Source: Tannerella sp.
Lineage (GTDB): Bacteria; Bacteroidota; Bacteroidia; Bacteroidales; Tannerellaceae
Direction of reading: 5' to 3'
DNA length: 10,676 nt
Assembly: GCA_031268395.1 (NCBI GenBank)
Contig: JAIRXI010000283.1
Location: forward strand, 1 to 10,676
In this document: positions 5,891 to 10,676 of the stretch, one piece after another
Numbering within the stretch: position 1 is the first letter of the stretch
Layout of the letters: each line of letters begins with the position of its first letter
Translations under genes and position numbers: made by a program
The notes under the pieces: model-generated
Databases searched by the model: none
Told to the model about the DNA's origin: nothing
What the model saw: only the letters and a program-made list of their open reading frames with translations

Positions 5891-6631
5891 ATGATGAGCA
5901 TGAAACTTAAAACAATCATCGGAGTGACGGCCGGCCTTTTGTGTGCCGGGACGGTTTTCGGGCAGAAAGCCGAGCGCAGGCACATCCGTGAAGGGAATAC
6001 ATTATACGGCAGCGAAAAATTCACCGAAGCGGAGATTGCTTACCGGAAAAGCGTAGACGTAAACCCCCGTTCCGTCGAGGGCGCATACGATCTGGGAAAC
6101 GCCCTGTACCGCCAGCAGAAATATCCCGAAGCCGCCGAGCAATACCAACTGATTGCCGGGCAGAGCGAACGGCTGTTATCCGAAAACAGGGGAGCAAACG
6201 CGGCCCGCCTGGCGCAGGTATATCACAATCTGGGGAATATCGGCATGGAAGGCAAGGAATACGCGAAAAGCATCGAGGCCTACAAACAGTCACTGCGGCT
6301 GAATCCGAAAGATGACGAGACGCGATATAACCTGGCGCTGGCGCAAAAGTTGCTCGACGACCAGCAGCAGAATCAGGATCAGCAGGAAAATCAGGATCAG
6401 CAGGATCAAGAGCAGCAGGATCAGCAACAAAACCAGCCGCAGGATCAACAGCAGCCGCAGGATCAGGAGCAAAAGACGCAGGAGCAGCCTCAGCCCGACG
6501 AACAGATGAGCCAGGACAATGCCCAGCAGATACTTGATGCATTCCTGCAGGACGAAAAGGACACGCAGGAAAAGGTAAAGAAGGCGCAGGCAAAACAGCA
6601 GGAACGTCGCAGAACCGACAAACAGTGGTAA
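5891..6631 (+). CDS. batC: BatC, exported TPR protein with Q-rich tail
   Basis: Probably periplasmic, 246 residues from the first ATG. ATGs at 5891, 5894 and 5900 all work; the one at 5900 gives the cleanest signal peptide (MKLKTIIG...TVFG, cleaved near residue 24 of the longest form). Tetratricopeptide repeats fill about 29-155; two TPR units, at 45-80 and 108-145, are obvious from G-N-x-L-Y and Y-A-x-S-I-E-A-Y-type patterns. A low-complexity stretch of Q with D, N, E and P follows (157-202). A charged coiled-coil-like tail with MSQDNAQQILDAF ends in DKQW, like the conserved KxW end I recall from Bacteroides BatC. It lies 9 bp after batB. TPRs usually bind partner proteins, so BatC probably scaffolds BatA, BatB or BatE. 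Confidence 0.9.
   Translation: MMSMKLKTIIGVTAGLLCAGTVFGQKAERRHIREGNTLYGSEKFTEAEIAYRKSVDVNPRSVEGAYDLGNALYRQQKYPEAAEQYQLIAGQSERLLSENRGANAARLAQVYHNLGNIGMEGKEYAKSIEAYKQSLRLNPKDDETRYNLALAQKLLDDQQQNQDQQENQDQQDQEQQDQQQNQPQDQQQPQDQEQKTQEQPQPDEQMSQDNAQQILDAFLQDEKDTQEKVKKAQAKQQERRRTDKQW
6359..6496 (+). repeat. CAG/GAT-rich low-complexity tract inside batC
   Basis: About 138 bp made largely of CAG, CAA and GAT codons, with recurring near-copies of CAGGATCAGCAG and GATCAGGAGCA. It encodes residues 157-202 of BatC, more than half of them glutamine. In-frame repeat units of 3 to 12 bp make this stretch a likely site of strain-to-strain length change without frameshift. Confidence 0.8.
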
Positions 6632-6652
6632 CAAAATAAAACGAAAACCGAT

Positions 6653-8485
6653 ATGAGACAGACTGTCATTTTCCTGTTCGCCGTGATCTTCTCCGCCGCA
6701 GGAATGGAACTGAAAGCGGAAGAGGTGACTTTCAAGGCCTCCGCTCCCAATGCGGTTGTCATGGGGCAGCAGTTCCGGCTGACGTATACGCTCAACGTCG
6801 ACGACGGCCGGGAACTTCGCACACCGGACTTTGCCGACTTCGACGTCCTGATGGGGCCTACTCCCTCGGTATCAAGAAGCATCCAGTTCATTAACGGTGT
6901 ACAGACCAGTTCGGCTACGCAGACAATCACCTATATCCTGATGCCAAAAAAGGAAGGAACATTCAACCTGGCCCCGGCAACCATCAAAGCCAGGAATGCC
7001 AATTATACCTCCAACGCGCTGGTGATAAAAGTCCTGCCCCCCGATCCGGCCGGAAATGCCGGCGGAACGCAGGGAGGAGACGGAAGCCAGGCGGCCGCCT
7101 CGTCCACCGGCCTCGGAAGCGAAGACCTTTTTGTCCGCATAATCCTGTCCGGCCGGAACGTTTATGAACAGGAAGGTTTTCTGGTGACGTTCAAACTCTA
7201 TTCGCTGGTAGACGTGGCAGGTGTGCCAAGTTTGAAGTTTCCCGAATTTGAAGGTTTCCTGGCACAGGACATCGACGTGAATCCGCAGTGGACGCTGGAG
7301 AACTACAGCGGACGGAACTACCGCACAGCCGTGCTGAAGCAGACATATCTCTATCCGCAACGCCCGGGCAGGATCACCATTGAATCCGGCAAGTTCGACG
7401 TAGTCGTGCGGATGCGCACGCAAAAGAAGGTGCGCAGTATTTTCGACGATTTCTTCGATTCCTATCAGGACGTGAAAAAAGAATTGACTTCGCCGCCGGC
7501 AGCCGTCGACGTCAAGCCCCTGCCCTCCGGCAAACCGGCTTCGTTCAGCGGCGCCGTGGGCAACTACACGATGAAAACGTCTGTCAATACCGCGAACATG
7601 AAGGTGAACGAAGCCGTCACGGTGACCGTGAATCTTTCCGGTAACGGAAACATCCGGATTGCGAAAAATCCGGAAGTCCTGTTCCCAAACGACTTCGAAG
7701 TGTATGACCCCAAAGTCGACACGAAAATCAAAACGACGACCGCCGGTACAGGCGGCACGAAAACCATCGAATACATGGCCATACCACGTTATGCCGGCGA
7801 CTTTGAGATTCCGGCCATTGCGTTTTCGTATTTCGACCCGAAAGACGGGGCCTACAAAACGCTCCACGCGGATGCCTGCCCGCTGCATGTCGAAAAGGGC
7901 GCCGACGGAGAAGGCGCCGCTCCGGTGGTGTCGAATTTCAGTAACCGGGAAAACGTCAGGCTGCTGGGGCAGGATATTCGCTACATCAAAGTCGGGAAGA
8001 TGCATTTCCTTCCGAACAGAGACATTTTCTTCGGATCGCTGACCTGGATCCTTGTCTACGTAACCGTCACGGTTCTTTTCGTTGCCTTTTTCATCATTTA
8101 CCGCAAACAGATGAAAGAGAATGCGAACATCGCGCTGGTACGTACACGAAAAGCCAATAAAACGGCGGTGCGGCGACTGAAAAAGGCGGAAAAACTGTTG
8201 AAAGAAAACAGGAAGGAAGCTTTTTACGACGAAGCGCTCCGGGCCGTATGGGGCTACCTGAGCGACAAGCTGAACATTCCGCTCTCGCACCTGACCAAAG
8301 ACAACGTCGGGGTGGAACTGTTCAAATACGGCGTGGAAGAATCCCTGTCCGGCGAATTTATGGACATCCTGAATGCCTGCGAATTTGCACGTTACGCGCC
8401 CAGCCAGGCGCCGGACGCCATGGATCATTTGTTTAAACAGGCGGTAAATGCCATCGGCCGGATGGAGAATACCATAAAAAAATAA
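6653..8485 (+). CDS. batD: BatD, oxygen-tolerance family membrane protein
   Basis: Large BatD-family protein, 610 residues, the usual length. It has a signal peptide (about 1-22, ending LKA before EEVTF), a long beta-rich periplasmic part (23-455) that reads as several Ig-like units, one membrane helix (about 460-482) and a basic cytoplasmic tail. The tail carries a helical domain (about 520-605) with DEALRAVWGYLSDKLNIPLS and CEFARYAPS, similar in pattern to the protein encoded just before batA. A conserved BatD stretch, FSGAVGNYTM, begins near residue 298. A low-complexity G/Q/A/S linker lies near 135-155. It starts 21 bp after batC and ends 2 bp before batE. Its exported size and single anchor suggest it contacts the periplasmic VWA and TPR partners while its tail reaches the MoxR/DUF58 side; that link is inference. 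Confidence 0.93.
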   Translation: MRQTVIFLFAVIFSAAGMELKAEEVTFKASAPNAVVMGQQFRLTYTLNVDDGRELRTPDFADFDVLMGPTPSVSRSIQFINGVQTSSATQTITYILMPKKEGTFNLAPATIKARNANYTSNALVIKVLPPDPAGNAGGTQGGDGSQAAASSTGLGSEDLFVRIILSGRNVYEQEGFLVTFKLYSLVDVAGVPSLKFPEFEGFLAQDIDVNPQWTLENYSGRNYRTAVLKQTYLYPQRPGRITIESGKFDVVVRMRTQKKVRSIFDDFFDSYQDVKKELTSPPAAVDVKPLPSGKPASFSGAVGNYTMKTSVNTANMKVNEAVTVTVNLSGNGNIRIAKNPEVLFPNDFEVYDPKVDTKIKTTTAGTGGTKTIEYMAIPRYAGDFEIPAIAFSYFDPKDGAYKTLHADACPLHVEKGADGEGAAPVVSNFSNRENVRLLGQDIRYIKVGKMHFLPNRDIFFGSLTWILVYVTVTVLFVAFFIIYRKQMKENANIALVRTRKANKTAVRRLKKAEKLLKENRKEAFYDEALRAVWGYLSDKLNIPLSHLTKDNVGVELFKYGVEESLSGEFMDILNACEFARYAPSQAPDAMDHLFKQAVNAIGRMENTIKK

Positions 8486-8487
8486 GA

Positions 8488-9246
8488 ATGATGGAAACGT
8501 TAAAGCGGTTTTTCCTGTCCCTGTTTCTCGCGTGCATCGCTCACGGCCTGACGGCGCAGGAAGTATTGAAAGAAGCGGAAGCGGCCTATGCACGGGAAGA
8601 CTATGCGACGGCGATCGAACTGTACGAAAGCGTATTGAAAAACTACGGAGATTCGTACAAGGTATATTACAACCTCGGCAATGCCTGTTATAAAGCAGGC
8701 AAGACGGCGCCGGCCATCCTGAACTACGAACGTGCCCTGCTGATGAACCCGGGCGACGGGGATGTCCGTTTCAACCTCGAAATGGCCAGACTGCGCACGA
8801 CCGACAAAATCGAGCCGCTGGGCGAGCTGTTCATCACCCGCTGGGTGCGGACGGTGCAGAACCTGTTCAGCGTAGATGTGTGGGCCGCCGTCGGAATCGT
8901 CGGATACATCCTGTTTGCAGGTTGCCTGGCGCTCTTCTTCCTGGCCAAATGGATGCGCCTGCGGAAAATCGGTTTTTACGCCGGGATCGTATGGCTGCTC
9001 ATTGTCATCTGCGCCAACCTCTTCGCGTGGAGCGAGCGGAAGGCGCTGACCGAACGCGCCGGCGCCATCGTCTTTGCCCCGACGGTCACGGTCAAAAGTT
9101 CGCCCGACGCCAGCGGGACCGACCTGTTTGTCCTGCACGAAGGCGTCAAAGTCTTTATCAAAAGCACGCTGGGCGAATGGAACGAAATCGAACTGGAAGA
9201 CGGCAGCATCGGGTGGATTCATCAGAAGAACATCGAAAAAATATAG
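8488..9246 (+). CDS. batE: BatE, TPR and SH3-like domain membrane protein
   Basis: A 252-residue protein with a signal peptide (about 1-23, cleaved near LTA/QEV), TPR motifs (about 25-105, with YYNLGNACYKAGK clear), two membrane helices (about 131-153 and 161-180) and a C-terminal bacterial SH3-like domain (about 190-251, with GEWNEIELEDGSIGWIH typical). With an exported N-terminus, the two helices return the chain to the periplasm, so both the TPR and SH3-like domains should be periplasmic. ATGs at 8488 and 8491 are equally possible; batD stops 2 bp before the first, so translation is probably coupled. SH3-like domains of this kind often bind cell wall or peptides, which would fit an envelope role. 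The TPR part is related in pattern to BatC. Confidence 0.93.
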   Translation: MMETLKRFFLSLFLACIAHGLTAQEVLKEAEAAYAREDYATAIELYESVLKNYGDSYKVYYNLGNACYKAGKTAPAILNYERALLMNPGDGDVRFNLEMARLRTTDKIEPLGELFITRWVRTVQNLFSVDVWAAVGIVGYILFAGCLALFFLAKWMRLRKIGFYAGIVWLLIVICANLFAWSERKALTERAGAIVFAPTVTVKSSPDASGTDLFVLHEGVKVFIKSTLGEWNEIELEDGSIGWIHQKNIEKI

Positions 9247-9250
9247 CATT

Positions 9251-9928
9251 TTGTGGCCCGAACAGATACTGGAATATGAACGCGAGGCATTCCTGTGGCT
9301 CAACGGGAGTCACACGCCTTTTTGGGACAGTTTCGTCTGGCTCTATTCCGGCAAAGCCGTATGGATACCGCTCGCCCTCTGGATTCTCTTCACCGTCTGC
9401 TACCGGAAAACGTGGAAAGAATCGCTGCTCATACTGATTTGTCTTGCATTGGTCATTACGCTGTGCGACCAGTTTGCCTCCGGTATCTGCAAACCTCTGT
9501 TTGCGCGCCTTCGCCCGACCCATCATCCGGACTTTTGCGAACAGGTCCAAATCATCGGCAACTACCGTGGCGGGCGTTACGGTTTCATCTCCAGTCATGC
9601 GGCCAACGCGTTCGGCTTCGCCGTTTTCACGCTCCTGCTGTTCCGGGACCGCCGGTACACGCTGACCATTCTCCCGTGGAGCCTGCTGATGGCCTATACG
9701 CGGATATACATGGGAGTACATTTCATTTCGGACATACTTCCGGGCGCCCTGGCCGGCAGCCTTTTCGGGTTTGCCGGATACAAACTGTACCGCCGGATGC
9801 GCCGGATAACCGGAAAACCGGCGGACGGACCGCCCGGTTACACTCCTTCCCAAATCCGGGCGGTCGTCTGCGGCTTCGGACTTACGATTGCATACATGCT
9901 TGCATACAGCTGGATAAAAACCGGGTAA
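9251..9928 (+). CDS. PAP2-family membrane phosphatase
   Basis: Integral membrane lipid phosphatase of the PAP2 superfamily, about 225 residues. The three catalytic motifs are present, numbered from the TTG start: K81-x6-R88-P89 (KPLFARLRP), S114-S115-H116 where the classical motif reads SGH, and R151-x5-H157-x3-D161 (RIYMGVHFISD). H116 and H157 are the expected catalytic histidines. Several hydrophobic helices surround them. No in-frame ATG fits: the frame stays open upstream to 9074, but that part is only the out-of-frame shadow of batE. The TTG at 9251, four bases after the batE stop, gives an N-terminus (WPEQILEYEREAFLWLNG) typical of Bacteroidetes members. The likely substrate is a prenyl or lipid pyrophosphate, such as undecaprenyl diphosphate, or lipid A; the sequence does not decide. 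It is probably cotranscribed with bat. Confidence 0.88.
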   Translation: MWPEQILEYEREAFLWLNGSHTPFWDSFVWLYSGKAVWIPLALWILFTVCYRKTWKESLLILICLALVITLCDQFASGICKPLFARLRPTHHPDFCEQVQIIGNYRGGRYGFISSHAANAFGFAVFTLLLFRDRRYTLTILPWSLLMAYTRIYMGVHFISDILPGALAGSLFGFAGYKLYRRMRRITGKPADGPPGYTPSQIRAVVCGFGLTIAYMLAYSWIKTG

Positions 9929-9981
9929 GCCGTCAGGTTTTCCGTGTAATTTTATCCGCGCTTCAAAATACGTGACCCGTC

Positions 9982-10676
9982 ATGTCAAATGCCTGTTTTC
10001 ATTTCAAACGGTTCACCGTCCGGCAGGACGGCTGTGCCATGAAGGTAGGCACCGATGGGGTATTGCTGGGCGCATGGACAGACGTCTCCGCATGTCGGAG
10101 AGCGCTGGACGTCGGCGCCGGGACGGGACTGATTGCGCTGATGATGGCCCAGCGCAGTGAATCCATGCCGGTCGACGGCGTCGAAATCGACCCGGACGCC
10201 TGCCGTCAGGCAGCCGCAAATGCAGCCGCCTCGCCTTTTGCCGCAAGAATCCGTCTGTATCGGGACGACTTCAGCCATTACGCCCGTACGGCGACGCAGC
10301 GTTACGACCTGATCGTTTCCAATCCGCCCTACTTTGCCCGTTCGCTCAAGTGTCCGGACGAAAGGCGCCGACTGGCGCGTCACGACGACGGCCTGCCGCT
10401 CGACGGTCTGCTCACCGACAGCCTGCCGCTCCTGACCTCCGCCGGACGCATCGCCCTGATCCTGCCTTTCCGGCAGGAAGAAGAACTGCATGTGCAGGCG
10501 GAAGCCTGCGGTCTGCACTGCATCCGCCGCACGGAGGTAATCCCCGTGGAAGGCGCCGCGCCCAAGCGCCTGCTGGTCGAGTTGACCCGCGAAGCACGGC
10601 TTTCCGTCGAGGCCGGTCGCCTGACCCTTACGGATGTCCGATGCCGGCGCACGGCCGCATACGTGGAACTGATGCG
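9982..10676 (+). CDS. trmN6: tRNA1(Val) (adenine(37)-N6)-methyltransferase, 3' end cut by window
   Basis: Cytoplasmic SAM-dependent methyltransferase of the TrmN6 (YfiC) family, which makes N6-methyladenosine at position 37 of tRNA1(Val). It is open from ATG 9982 to the window end with no stop: 231 residues, against about 245 in E. coli, so only a few residues are missing. The N-terminus CFHFKRFTVRQDGCAMKVGT is the characteristic start. SAM-binding motif I is DVGAGTGL (43-50), an acidic residue follows in GVEID (E68), and the NPPY target-base motif is at 114-117, preceded by S113. The gap to the PAP2 gene is 53 bp. A poor TAATTTTA match to the -7 consensus at 9947-9954 might give a promoter of its own. 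The function is unrelated to the Bat genes. Confidence 0.92.
   Translation, partial: MSNACFHFKRFTVRQDGCAMKVGTDGVLLGAWTDVSACRRALDVGAGTGLIALMMAQRSESMPVDGVEIDPDACRQAAANAAASPFAARIRLYRDDFSHYARTATQRYDLIVSNPPYFARSLKCPDERRRLARHDDGLPLDGLLTDSLPLLTSAGRIALILPFRQEEELHVQAEACGLHCIRRTEVIPVEGAAPKRLLVELTREARLSVEAGRLTLTDVRCRRTAAYVELM

Noticed and set aside
8488..8535. Lipoprotein signal at the cysteine in BatE (LFLAC)
   Set aside because: The residues before the cysteine do not fit a lipobox well, and the hydrophobic segment continues to a good signal peptidase I site near LTA/QE.
6872..8593. 573-codon open frame on the - strand opposite batD
   Set aside because: It is antisense to a clear full-length BatD and shows no recognisable domain. 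Long antisense frames are expected from the GC-rich third codon positions here.
9295..9975. 226-codon + strand frame overlapping the PAP2 gene
   Set aside because: It is a +1/+2 shadow. The PAP2 frame carries all three catalytic motifs and membrane helices; this one carries neither.

Overview
The window reads as part of a Bacteroidales chromosome, probably a relatively GC-rich member. The evidence is the gene order moxR - DUF58 - membrane protein - batA - batB - batC - batD - batE, which is the Bacteroidetes aerotolerance (Bat) locus; the weak or absent Shine-Dalgarno sites before most genes; and a TAnnTTTG-type -7 element ahead of the first gene. I cannot fix the genus from this sequence. 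A Tannerella-, Alistipes- or Parabacteroides-like organism is a guess only.

Layout. Positions 1-80 hold the 3' flank of an unseen upstream gene and a strong intrinsic terminator. Positions 83-763 carry no credible gene and are a dense mosaic of repeats: two 116-bp palindromic elements in opposite orientation, three arrays of a 7-bp unit (GTTCATC or its complement), an 18-bp inverted repeat around a 63-bp spacer, and an interspersed palindrome of the CGTCATTGCGAGG type whose loop can pair with upstream sequence. Positions 764-937 are an AT-rich leader with the likely operon promoter. From 938 to 9928 nine genes run on the + strand with gaps of 30 bp or less. A tenth, trmN6, follows after a 53-bp gap and runs off the window end.

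How the genes work together. MoxR (AAA+ ATPase) and the DUF58 protein (with a von Willebrand A-like metal site) form the cytoplasmic part. BatA and BatB are paralogous membrane-anchored VWA proteins whose metal-site domains probably face the periplasm. BatC and BatE are exported TPR proteins, BatE also having two membrane helices and an SH3-like tail. BatD is a large periplasmic beta-domain protein with one membrane helix and a cytoplasmic helical tail. The gene between DUF58 and batA has the same overall plan as BatD and a similar cytoplasmic tail. MoxR/VWA modules are thought to act as chaperone-like machines on partner complexes in the envelope; the real substrate of the Bat system is not established. 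A PAP2 lipid phosphatase follows batE after 4 bp, possibly translationally linked. TrmN6, a tRNA modification enzyme, looks like an unrelated neighbour.

No clearly undescribed protein system is visible. The most unusual material is the repeat mosaic upstream of moxR. Next come the paired (duplicated) architecture of the operon and its extra BatD-like protein.
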